DNA from: Casuarius casuarius
Taxonomy: Eukaryota > Chordata > Aves > Casuariiformes > Casuariidae
Length of the DNA stretch: 64,000 nt
NCBI GenBank assembly: GCA_003342895.1
Contig: PTFA01000055.1
Span: 4,249,382 to 4,313,381, forward strand
Reading direction: 5' to 3'
The position numbers were made by a program, and so were the translations under genes. Positions within the stretch are counted from its first letter, which is position 1. Each line of letters opens with the position of its first letter. Below, one piece after another: positions 27,501-39,604 of the stretch. A model generated the notes under the pieces. That model did not search any database. It worked only from the letters and a program-made list of their open reading frames with translations, and was not told where the DNA came from.

Positions 27501-28810
27501 GGCAAAGAATCCATGTGCTGGAGGTGAGCAGCAGACTTGTGCCAGGAGAGAGGTGCGGCATATGGAACGAGGCTGATGCTGAATACTTGTAGCTGATAGA
27601 AGCTTTGATGGCTGAACATTATCCTGGAAGAGGTATGGACCTCAATGGCTAAAAGGCTCTGGTAAAAAGCTTCCCTATTAACTGAGGAAAAACACAGTAG
27701 GAAACAGAATCTGGAACTATTTTCTTGTGCTTTTCAAAAGGTGCAGCTCATTGGCAATTTTGACACATGCTGGAGGGTTGACAGTTCTGTAAAGGCAATT
27801 GCAGCATGCTGCTAATTTAGTGTGAGATTCACAAGCAACTGCTCCAAGCAAAGGAAAACTAATGCTTCTGTGGAAACCCAAAGGATGATTAACCTAAGGC
27901 TTTTACGAACATTATTGGCAAAGTGCACTTAAGATTAAAAAACAAGTGCCTCTGAAGGACTTCCCACAGCATAAGGACAGCCTGCAGTGCGGTGAAATTA
28001 TTGTTTTCCCTACTCTATATCCAAGTGCCAGGCCCCACTGAAAAGGCACAGTATCTTTCTCCAAAGTTATCCTAAATGTGAAAAAACCAACAGGAAGGAA
28101 ATTCCAAACAAGAGGTGTTTCAGCAGCACTGAACAGACTAGAACTGCACTAAACATCAGACGACCTTTAAGGACACTCCCAAAGCACAGTCAGTGCAATA
28201 GGTTCACTGACAGAAGCATCATCAAGGTCCAAGAGGGAAAGAGAAGATACAAAGGGGGAATAGCAGACTGCACTAACTTTAGTAATAATATAGCATACCT
28301 TAAATAAGAATGAAAGCACTAAAGCATATCAACAGAAGACCGGCAGTTTCTTATACACATATAGATAGTTCCAGTGATATTTTTCCGTAAAAACAACAGA
28401 AAAGTACTGTTAGGTCATATAGTTTGAACTCCTAGCTGTGGCAAAACATCATCCTTGGAATTCTCTGTAAAGGAATGGCAATTAGAAACTGGACTGATTT
28501 CTGTTGTTTGTTTACAAGCATATCTTAACACCAATTGCAATTATAGACCTCAAAAACCTTTAGAGCTTTTGGAACAAGTAATATAATGCCCTGGTTTACA
28601 TTTCAGAAACATGCCTTGCCCTATCTACACAACAGAATATCTAGTCTCCATACTTTCTTTTTTTTTTGAGGCAGCTATGCAGTAACATAACAAAATAAGC
28701 CTGCCCACATGCTCCCCACAGACATCGACAGACAATTCAGAGTGCAAATGGCGACAATGACTAATTTAAACCTACCAGTTTGCACCACCCAAGAATATAA
28801 TAATAACAAT

Positions 28811-28831
28811 TAAAAAAAAAAAAAAAAAAAA
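28811..28831. repeat. Poly-A tract
   Basis: About 20 A in a row. No retrotransposon body with a recognisable reading frame or target-site duplication was seen beside it. Confidence 0.85.
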
Positions 28832-31043
28832 GACTACAATACCTATTAAGCTTTTCAAGCAATCTGAGGAAAGATCGGTCCTACTACTCTGAAGAGTCCT
28901 TTGTTTATCAGGGACCAAAACAGAAGAGTAACTCTGCTCATGGAGGCATTTTAGCCTCAAAGCTTACCCATCAGTCTCTTTTCCAAAACCCACAGCAGTC
29001 AACTGCAATTTAAGCTACAGTACTAACAATCAACCACTGTGAAACAAACATCCTTATGGAACAACATTTGGAACATACAGAGAGAGCAATATGATTAAGA
29101 GTAAAAGCATGCTTGATGACACTCTATTATTTAAATTTTCCCTTTTTGCCTTCGCTAGGAAAGGAGACATAAGGGACACTGGCAAGACAAGGTGAGACTG
29201 GCGAGCAAGGTCACTGCAGTAGAGATGTGTCTCTCAACTTAAAAAGCAAAACAGAACCACTCACAATTTCAGCTTTGCTCCTAAAGATGCTTAGTTTCTA
29301 TTTCTCTCTTTCAGAGAATTTACAACATATCTTCTGAATAAACAAACATGACCTGGTTTTATTACTGCTTATTGCATATTAACAATCCTTTAAAAAGGTG
29401 CCTGGAAGAGCCTTTCCTGCCTCCTGAATGCACATTAACTTCCAGCATTTCTTCACAGAGAACTGTTAGATGCCTTTTCCCTCCCAAGATTTATATCCTA
29501 TTTTGGCTAGGATAGAAACATGAACCTTATCCTCAGTGAAAAAACAAATCAACCAATTGTAAGCCCTGAAAGTGGTCTAGTAGAAGACAGGCTCTCCTCC
29601 TCCTTGTTACAATAACCATCTATGCTTTCCAAGTCATCTCTTAATTTAATTTTGCTTAAGTAAAGAGAATATCAAGCTGAACTGATCTCATTATTGAACC
29701 TTTCCAAATACCTTGTTCTGCATTAATTTGTTGTCCATTTGCTCATGTATAAAGCTGAATGCAACCATATCAAATACTAATAGAAAATTCACATATGACT
29801 GTGCAACAGTCATCCTGACAGCCATAACAGGTTCCCCCTCCTCCCAGTAAAATCACTCCATTGATTTGGTCCAAACAATGTCTAATTCCACAGCTCACCC
29901 CTTCTCCACTCACCTGCTTTTTGCCACATCCTCTTTCTATATTATCTTTGACAATTTAAACTTTCTTATTCTGTCAAATTCAAATACTGGTTTTGTGCAA
30001 AACGTTTCAAATGTCATTGATTTGCTAACACCAAGAAGATCTTGCTATTCTTGGAGGCTAGCACGAGTACGGTCATGACCATGCTTGGAGAACAGACTCC
30101 TAGAGACAGTAAAGTTTGGAGCTAGACTTGTAATGTTCATATTCACAAACTGTTCCTTACTTTGGTAGCAAAGCATGTCTACGTGCTTGATATATTGCAT
30201 CAAAAAACAATTGAGAAAAAATGATCCTCTGCAGATAGAATATTTAGGCAATTTCCAAAATACTGGAAGCTGAAGACTATAATGTCATCTTGCTTAATGC
30301 TTTCAGGGCCATTGAAAAGCCAATGGTAAAAGCTTGTATTAATAGCTGTTCTTCACTGAGCAAAGATACTTATGTACATTGAAAAGCCTTTCCCACTGAA
30401 AGCAAATACCTTGGAGGTTAAGCATTTAAAAACAAACTTTTCATAAAGTGGGATGATTCCAAATTTGTGTCTTTATCCTCAATCTGGAGCGTGTAGATAG
30501 CGTTCAGCCTCAAGTCTGTTCAACACATTTATCAAGGCAGCTTCCATTTTGTGTTAAACCTTTGGAATGGAATCACTGGTGGAGCTTAAACATATTTTAT
30601 GCAGTCATTTAGATAACCCACCTATACCAATACTGGCAACCACTCTTCCCTGATCCAGCCATGGCAGACTGCAGCATCATTATCAAGATTATTTCCCACT
30701 GAAAGCTACCAAAACCTACCAGAAAACTTGTTTATAACTTTACAAGCCTGAGACATGACCAAGCAGGTTGTCTAGAATAAACCAATATTTTATATCAGTT
30801 AATATTTTGCAGATACTTTGAGTATGTTCAGATACAATACTAACCAAATATGGGAAATCAGGTAATAAAACAGGATGCCCAACTTGAACCTTAACTCTCT
30901 TCTTTTCCTAACTTCTTGACTATAAGAAAACAGACGCTGCCATGGTAAGTACAATCAGTACTATCCTATACACAGGTAATCCACACAGCATCACAGAGCA
31001 GCAGATAAAGCAGGCTACAGAGGAACAACACTAGCTTTGCCCA

Positions 31044-31071
31044 CCCCCCCCCAAAAAAAAAAAAAAAAAAA
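31044..31071. repeat. C9A19 compound homopolymer
   Basis: Nine C pass directly into nineteen A. Low-complexity, no gene context. Confidence 0.9.
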
Positions 31072-33068
31072 GTTGTGAGAGAAAGTCAACCGAGGAAAAT
31101 CTCTAACTTGAAGCAAGGAAAAACAACTCTTAAACTCTCAGTAATCTGTCCGGTGACAAGACTCTCTTGAATCAGTGAAACTCAGCTAGTAGTTTCCCAG
31201 ATGAGGCTTTGTTCTAAAAAGAGTTAAGACAATCTTAGAAAAGCTAACACAGTCCTAATGCGAAAGGGTCACAGCTAGGGTTTTCTACAGCTGTGACTTA
31301 ACGAGAGCCTACACAAAGCTTTCAGAGGTAAGCCTGTAGCTTCAGGAATTCAAGCCTGTTTTGTCTAGTCCATTCCATATTCTAGTTGGTTAGAAAAATA
31401 TTTACAGTCATTATAAAATCAAAAGCGTGCACTAGTTACATATCCTGGAATGCATATCCTCCAGAGAAATCCAAGTCCGATCTGTTTGAACATGTAGTCT
31501 TCTCCACCACTCAGAAGCATGTGGTGCAGCTTTCCTGGACAGAGATTTGCACAATTACCCTTGTATTTTCTCAAATTATATACACCTCTCCTCACCCACC
31601 CTGGGAAAACAAGACAATAATTTTACCGGGATTTGTTGTTTTTAAAACATATGCACTGTTTGTCTGCCTGGTAATACAATATCTTCAGTTTGAAAAGACA
31701 GAAATGGGCTGCTGTTAGTTTCTATTTAATCCAGGTGGGTGGAAATTCAAGAGTAACACATACCAGTTAAAAACATTTAGGCTTTTTGAAGACTAATAAC
31801 AAGATTTGTAAACAGCATCTTAGAAGAATCTAAGCATGTTCGGATAGACCCAGCTTACCCATTTGAGGGTGACCTTATGGATGCACATGTCTAAATTCTG
31901 AAGCGTTTATTAGCTGAGGCTCACATACAACACTAATTTAGCTATGCTGCGTCTAGAACCAGTGTAGGACTTTGCAAAACATGCTTCTCTGTCAAAACCA
32001 GACATTTCTGCACTGGGTTCTCAAAAGCAGAGTAGTGGAGAAAACAGGGCAAACATCCCAGCCATTTTCCACCCAGAAAGTCTAAATTCAGGTGGGCTTA
32101 TTAGCTTCAGCACAGCTGGACCCAATTTGATTCCATGCAGAGCACCTGATTCTGCATCTACTTTTCTTTCACTAGGTTTAACAAAGGGTTATTAAATTGT
32201 AAGGTTGCTCACAAGTCCAGGTTTTCTATAACACACAAGATATCATGCAAAAGCCATTGTGCTTGTGCGATGGACAAAAATATATTCCAATAAAAGATCA
32301 TTAGGACAGCAGAGTCAAATATTCAAGAGCTAGAAGTGCTGTGTTACTCATGCAACATTAATTCGCAATATTTCTTATATCTCTTCTTTTGCATATCCAT
32401 TAGATTATAGTCTAATTATATAAGCACATACTATTATGTCCACAGGATGCCCAATGCATTCAACACTATTTTCATTTCAACAGAATGAGTGGAAAGGAAC
32501 AAAAGCAACAACATACACTGTTGCTGATTAACACTAAATAGGGTTCATGGTCTTAAGACCTTGGCTTTCCTATTCCCCAGCAAATAATAAACACTGAATG
32601 TCTTCAATAACACGTTCAAAAAGGAAGTATTACAGCATTCTGGTCACAGCATAGTAGTAAAGGCTTCCATTTCAGAAAAGGCTTCCATTTTAACAAAGTT
32701 CTTATTTTCTGTCTCTATTTGGAGAGCATTTTTATGAAATTATGCTCTCTAGCTGCCAGTTTTTAGATGGTATGTAACCATCTTCTGCAAAGGATAAAGG
32801 AAAAAAATAGTAGCTTTGGGAAAAGCTGCTGCTCCAGGTTCATCTTGCCTCCAAAAAGGCAGAAGAGGGTAGAAAAGAAAAACAAAAATTAAGCAGCACA
32901 GTCTCTATTCCTGAGACTGATTTGACTTGCAGTCTTGCTGCTGAAGAGAGGCACAGCATATGGTTTTAGTAGCTACTTCAACACCTTGCAATATTGTTCT
33001 CAGCCCAGTGTGTTTTTAAGACATTATAAACAACTTCTGTGAAATAGGACAACTGATACTCTGATTAT

Positions 33069-33108
33069 AAAAAAAANNNNNNNNNNAAAAAAAAAAAAAA
33101 AAAAAAAA
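33069..33108. repeat. Poly-A tract containing a 10-N assembly gap
   Basis: Eight A, ten N at 33077-33086, then about 22 A. The true length is unknown; the gap is a placeholder inside a homopolymer. Confidence 0.95.
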
Positions 33109-36100
33109 ACACACCACACAGTAACAATAAAGGACTAAAACATCTTTGTAAAGTTCAGAAAAACTTTTTGGCTGAACCAAAAGGCAACACGTTTTCCCAG
33201 GTCTCAGTGTCACCCTCTGGTCATTAAACCAAGTTCGCTCAGGTGCAACTCTGACAATGCTCTTGTTGCACAGTCAGTTCTATTGTCTAACTGGAGAAAA
33301 CTACTTTGGAGTTAGCTCAGATTAACACAGAAGATAATACTCAAGTGGGGCAGAGCAATTATATCAGCCACTGCTGAGTTTTCCAATTAAAGCAGAATTT
33401 ATAAACCAGGTAGTGAGTCCATTTAAAACAAGACTGCCACTATGCTTGGTGAGAGGATTATTATCTGAATCACTAACTCTGCATGTAACTAAAGTGTTAC
33501 CCTTACTAACACCAAGAAAACAACCAGTGATTATTCTGGTGTTGCAATACAATGTAGGGATAACATTTTACATCTGCGCTTCCAAACTGGTGTTAGGAAA
33601 AGAATCAGTCCTTTCCCTCCTCCCTTTCCCCTAATTTTCGCTTCAAAAAAAGTATCACAAATTAAAAAAATGTTCTTTTATAGAGAGGGTAAAGACACCT
33701 TTTATTCTTATAGACTATTAGAAAGAAGAGACAAAATACACACCTATTCTCCCTCCCCACTTTTTTTTTGCTGCTTCAGTCATTACTGTTATACAGACAC
33801 TATTTCAATATGTCTTCATGAACCTGAAGCACGTAGCACTTAAACAACAGTGCCATTTAGTAGTTTGTTTTTTTAGTGTTCCCTCTTGATGTTGTTTTAC
33901 TCAGCTATGTAGCCAACACTGGAAATACAACGCTATTATTGAATGAAATCAGTAAGTAGGTATTTTAGTATACTAATGAGGTTAACATTTGGAAGGTAAG
34001 AATTTTACAAAACAATAATCATTACTATAGTGCCTAAAGAGAAGTCACATACCTAATTACAACACAGTAATACCAGCCTAACTCTAATTAGCAACAGCAT
34101 GCTTCATAAAATAAAATTCTAAAGGCTTTTATATGAACTTTGTCTCTACTCCTTCTCTTTGATTGTATGTTTTGAACAATGTCACAAGGCTGACCTCTGC
34201 TGGGTCATAAATTACCAAACATCCAGATTGATAAATAGACATAAAAACTAAAATCTAAATGGCTATCAAGACAGAGAAAGGGAAGGATCCTTTCATAAAA
34301 TCCCCAAATATTTCCCATAGATTTCAACATCAAAAAAGCTTATTATTCTTTGCACAGTATCTTGCAACAGGAAAGCTAATATACTGCAAGCCATTACAAC
34401 AAACAAGGAACTAACAATCCCACGTCTTGTTCTCTCCCCACTGCTGGCTGCAAAACATGGAACTGCTGCTTTTCATGAGATTAAGCCTGAAAACCAGCGC
34501 TGCACACAAGCTTTGAAAACAAATAACAAAATCTTGGTCAAGCACAAGGCCAGATCCTCACATGAGTAAGTGCCAAGGTTAGAAAAGGAAATAAAAGTAA
34601 AATTTACAAACACGTGAATGTATTGCAGGTATTGTGCCTTTTATTCACCTTTGGAGTCTAGAGGTGCTGAGGACAGTCCATCCTCTCCCTCAGCAAGCAG
34701 GTTCAGGAAACACTGCCAGAAGCTTCTCTCAGTCATTCCTAAAGTTTCAGAGAACCTTGCAGTGACTTCAAACCATTGTTCCAATAGAGAAAATATAAAA
34801 ATTCACTTCAAGAAAAGTAGCTGTAGATAGCTTTAGGTTAATATTAAGACAAGAGACACCTTAGGCTGCCTTGGATGTCAAGAATTTTCTTTCCTGGATA
34901 TCAGTTTTGATCAATGCAGCACCACATAACCCCAAGTTAAAAAAAGAGAATCTAAACTTAAGATGCACATTTTGAAATACTTACTTGTTCTCTCAAACTG
35001 CAACAAAAACTGTATTACTAGAATTCATACCAGCCACTAGACCACATTTCCATATATCTTATCCTCTCTGTCATTCCCAGGCAAAGCAACTGCAGCAGAG
35101 CAGAGACATACCTCACCCTCCCAGAGCAGAGCTGATCTTCATTATCCCCAGCAGCAGCTGTGCCTTGGCAACCCACCAGCTGACCCCTCTTTGCCTTTAT
35201 CCACGGGGGTTTAGCTGAAAAACAGAAGTAGCCAATACCGATTTCTTTAGTTGCCTCAGAAATCAAGCAAGCAATGACAAATCAACTGTTTCACATCACC
35301 TCCTGAGTATCAAGTCATTGAATGAAGATAATTAATTTGAACAGATGTGTCTCACATGTAAAAATCCATACCATGCAAACACAGAAGGACCCTAAGATTT
35401 TGTCTGACCTCTCACATATCACAAGTTGTTATGCTTCCCCTCTGCTCACCCTGCCCTGAACTCAATGACTTGGGTTTCAGGAAATACCCTCCAGAAAGAC
35501 CTTGTTCTGAAGATACCAAGAAAAATTAAAATTCATCACATTCCCATCTTTCGGTACCCCAATGTTAAAAAAATAAATAAAGTCTCCTTTTTTTTAAGTG
35601 TATCCAGCTTCATTTTCTAACCACTGAGCATTATTCTTTTCTTGTCTGGTTTCTTTGCTGCTTACCAACATATGTACTTCTTTCTGCACTTCCACAAGCT
35701 AATCAAGTGAGCTCCTGCTCTTGTTTCTCATAAATGGATAAGACTGTGCAGCAATGCAAACTCAGTCTAAGGAAAATAATTTTGAATACTCACATTGCAT
35801 CCTCTACAGTTTTACAAAAGCCTGCAAAAACTGCAATGTTTTCAGTGTCAGTCTCCCGGTATTGAGTGCAGAGGTACACACAAGAGATGAGTCAGCTGAT
35901 TTTATGTAACAACCTCCAGTTTAGACCTTCAAGAATCACAGTAGTCCTTTGCCTCAGCATAATACTGGAAAGCCTTGTTCACTGTGGGAGTAATCTCTTA
36001 CAGAGCCATAGTTTTCTAGAACAGTCTTCCCTCCTCCTCTTTCTTTTTTTTTTTTAAAAATGACCTACATTTCTTTTTCTTAGATGTATAACCTTGATAT

Positions 36101-38823
36101 GACCATGTTTGAATTCATTTTCAACCTGAACTGTTCCATATTAATACCTTGATTATCATTATTAACCATTCTGAAACATTAATGAGGTTAGCTAATGATT
36201 CTAACAGTGATTTTTATTTTTACATCCTTAAGGAAAACACTGTCTAGTAGCAAAATCTAGTACTGACTCCTGTAGAAATCCATAAAGAGTATCTCCATCA
36301 GTTATGATTCCCTCGTGCCTGCAGTTATTCAGTTCTTAATCACTTAAACACTTATTGACATTACCTAATAATAATTTTGTCCGATGTTACTAAATGAAAT
36401 GCCATAGAAAACCTATTGTGTCCACAATTTTCAGCCACAGTCCACGGCTCCATCAGTACCTCTAAGGAATCCATAAAAAATAAATAAGAGGAGCTAAGTC
36501 TATTTGGTCAGCTAACCTAAATCTTCTATACTGGGATCCCAATCCCACAGGAAAATTTTCAGGAGTCAAGAACTGAAACACACTATCAAACAAACTTACC
36601 TCCATTACAAACAAAACCAGCTTTTCCAAGCAATGCATATTCTATTAAAAAAAAAAAAACACACAAAGCAAAGCAAAGCAAAACAAAGAAAAAAACCCCC
36701 AGCATATTCTGTATCAGTTTTTCCACTATTTTGCCCAAGATTGCTTTCTGACTCATTTGCTATTAGCTGTTTAGATTATTTCCACTTACTCTTTTGAATA
36801 AGGGTGTATTTGACATTCTTCTGATCTCTTCCTGCTTCTCCCAGAGCAAGCAAGAGATGTCTTCAGTCGGCTTTGGATATCCAAAGGTCCTCAAAAAGCT
36901 GTAAACTTGAAAATAACTACCCCTAACTAATATTGTATAAACATCTTGCCCCTCTCAATCACTTTCAGAAAGAAATCAGCACATATATCAGCTTCATTCT
37001 TCTCAAACACAGGCCTGAGCATCTCCTTTATGTTCTACAATTATCACAATGAAACTATATGGGAAGTGGGAATCCAAATAGAAATACATGAATAAAGAAA
37101 TACTTCTCCTAACTTTAGATGTCTAGAACTAGTAGAGTTGTCTACTCCCTTTACAGTCAGTGGAATGCAGTGGTTGCCTCTCCAGTATATCTATGTCGCA
37201 TCAAAATTTTTATCCAGGGAGGAGATAAATGGTGTCTTAGATATCTAAATATTCTATAATCTGAGTTTCTGAAAAAAACATTTACAACCCAATATAGCAA
37301 GAGCTCTTGATCAACAATGACTATACTGCAAGTACTTGAACACAGGGCTAAAAAACTTACTTCTATAACTTCTAATTCTATCTTTCAGGCTTTGTTTTCC
37401 TGAAAAGCCTCTCATCCCATATTTCTGCTGTAAGCATGAGGAACTGATGAAAAAGTAATGTTAGCACATTACAGCTAGTATAAAGCACATCATCTGTTCC
37501 AAGTTAGTAAAATTCAAGTGCACTTAAATACCTAGGAAGTAATATCTGTAAGTAATATCTGTAAGAAATGAGTTTCTGAATTCCAAACCTAAGAAGTCTT
37601 CTAAAGCTAAAATAACTAGAATCATAAGCTCAAAGGCAGTAGGAAACAAAAATTTCTGGTCAAGAGATAAAGTAAGTCATACTGAGTTAGCATAGGCCAA
37701 AGGAAAGAAACTAAAGGAAAGAGAAGCTCTTACGTTGGAAAACACGCTTCTGGAAGAGAAGGAAAAATCTCTGGCATATCATGGTAATACCAAAAAAGCA
37801 CAGTTTGGCAGCATGCTACCCTCTTATCTTTAGTTCTTATTTCTGCTTAACAGAACAAGACAATGAGATCCCCCAGATTTTGCCCAAACTTCCTCTCTAT
37901 AATAAAGTAACATCTGAAAATAGTTTCAGAAAATAACATCAGCCATCAATCATTCTCTGTAGTCATACATGTTAACAGCTGATATCACAAACTTGATAAA
38001 TTAGTAGGTGAATTAGACTCAAAGTAAAAGCAATTAAATAATCCTTGTGCATTAGTAGCTAATGATGAAAGCTATTACTCACGGTATGATCAATGCCAGG
38101 ATTAGAGCAGAAAACGAGACATGTGAACCAAAAGATGTTCTTGATGACTGGTTGTTAATTTAGGAGCTGGAGTAAACTGCATTTGTGTAGGGAAAGAAAG
38201 CACAGCCACAAATAGCAAGAGTGATGGGAAGCAAAGTCCCATCTCCCTTCCCAAGAAGGGAAGGAGATCAGTAGTGTTCTCCCCTCTTTCAGGAAATTCT
38301 AGAGCAAAGCTGCCATAGATATTGGGTCACCAGGAACTACCAGATCAGGAAAGGAATTCTGGTCAGGGTGGGGTGGGAGAAAATAAAGGATGCTGAGCTG
38401 GGGGCAAGGATCTTAGCATAGCAAAAAAAGAAGCTTCTATGCTTATTATATTTTCAGATAGAAGTTTGGTGGGATGTCAGCTACCCTCTCACCTGCACCG
38501 ACTCTACTCTGGGGATTCAATGTGTAAAATGCTGCTTATTAAAAATCTGATTGATAACATGAAACCACCACTTTAAGTAAATATCTGAAAATGTTAATGC
38601 TTTAATAGCTCAAAAGTGCTGTCAGGACCAATCAAGTTATACATAGTCAAGTTACAGATACAGTATATTTCATAATGCACTAAAATACAACCATTAAAGG
38701 GATGTATCCTTTAATGTCACTTCCACATTTGCCTTTCTTTTCCAGAGGAAATGCAAGGCTTCAGATTTTTTTGATAAAATGTGCAACTTCTATTGGACAA
38801 GCATCCAATTTTAAACAGCAATA
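33109..38823. other. Gene-free stretch between the gap and the DEPDC1B 3' end
   Basis: AT-rich with no recognised exon, RNA gene or mobile element. An A13 run followed by a (CAAAG)-type repeat is at 36647-36685, and a 15-bp imperfect tandem duplication is near 37541-37565. Confidence 0.55.
36647..36685. repeat. A-run and (CAAAG)n simple repeat
   Basis: Thirteen A, then about four imperfect CAAAG units. Low-complexity DNA. Confidence 0.8.
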
Positions 38824-39442
38824 TTTATTAAGAGGTATGGAAATTGCTTTAAAAACCTGGGTCGGCACTATAGAAGTTAATGAAATTTCAACAGTTGACT
38901 CAAACTGTAATGAGTCACATGAATCAGGAAATTAAGGACTAGTTTTTACGCTTCACTGAAATCAGCCTTAGATATCAAGAATGCTACGATACACAAACAA
39001 AATCCAGTGTTTCATACATTCAAGTATATACAGCATATTAATTCCTCAAGCTAAATGTGAACAAATATAGTCCAGTTTATACAACAGACTTATTTTCAGG
39101 GGAAAAATTGCTGTTTACAAGATGCCAACAGTACATTACAGAAAAACGCATTTAGATCATGAAGGCATGGTTAGAATACAACGAATATGTCTTACAACCC
39201 ATGTAGATTAACTTGGTTTTTCAAAAATAACAGGCATTAAAAAAATGATTTAAAAAAAATACTGATAAAGGTTCACATTTCTACCTCCTCAATTCTCTCC
39301 TCTTCTTTTGGCCTTTTCTACTGCACCAGCAGTAGAACTACTACTCCAGTAGTTTGAGTAATCACTCGCTGGTCAGGCTCCTTTTGCATAATATCCATCG
39401 ATAATATGCTTGGATTCAGTTTGCTGATGAATTGCAAACCAT
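38824..39442 (-). other. DEPDC1B: Probable DEPDC1B 3' UTR with AATAAA signal
   Basis: After the stop codon the first canonical AATAAA on the minus strand is at 38829-38824, which would give a 3' UTR of roughly 640 nt. The downstream GT-rich element is modest. The end is a prediction; no transcript evidence is available here. Confidence 0.45.
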
Positions 39443-39604
39443 TTACATCCGAAAGCTTCTGGTTCTGTGAAATGGTTGAAATGGCTTTTTTAAGGCCCAC
39501 ATCAGTATTGGTGGTTTCTGCTTATTTTTTTCTGGAAATAGCACTGCTTCAGCTTCAGGAGTAGGAAATCGTATTCTATACACTTCGGGGTAAGATTTCT
39601 GAAA
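39443..39604 (-). CDS. DEPDC1B: DEPDC1B exon 11 with stop codon
   Basis: 53 codons and a TAA stop at 39445-39443. It reads [20 protein letters not shown] at the start and [19 protein letters not shown] at the end. The tail is nearly identical to the mammalian C-terminus, so the terminal basic segment is under constraint. Acceptor TTCTAG. Confidence 0.96.
   Translation of the reverse strand, partial: FQKSYPEVYRIRFPTPEAEAVLFPEKNKQKPPILMWALKKPFQPFHRTRSFRM

Larger units (their letters stand above)
19580..33076. other. Gene-free flank, middle part
   Basis: Apart from the repeats listed separately, I see no exon, RNA gene or mobile element. A 21-bp imperfect tandem duplication is at about 22919-22955. 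Open frames up to 110 codons (31386-31718) show no domain and have no supporting context. Confidence 0.55.

Noticed and set aside
28811..28831. Poly-A tract considered as the tail of a processed pseudogene or LINE
   Set aside because: No coding remnant, retrotransposon body or target-site duplication is visible beside it.
31386..31718. 110-codon plus-strand open frame
   Set aside because: No family resemblance and ordinary AT-rich surroundings; treated as chance.
1..39442. Upstream exons of PDE4D or the PART1 transcript, expected by synteny
   Set aside because: I looked for the known long-isoform N-terminal motifs and for spliced conserved readings and saw none. Non-coding exons cannot be recognised by reading.
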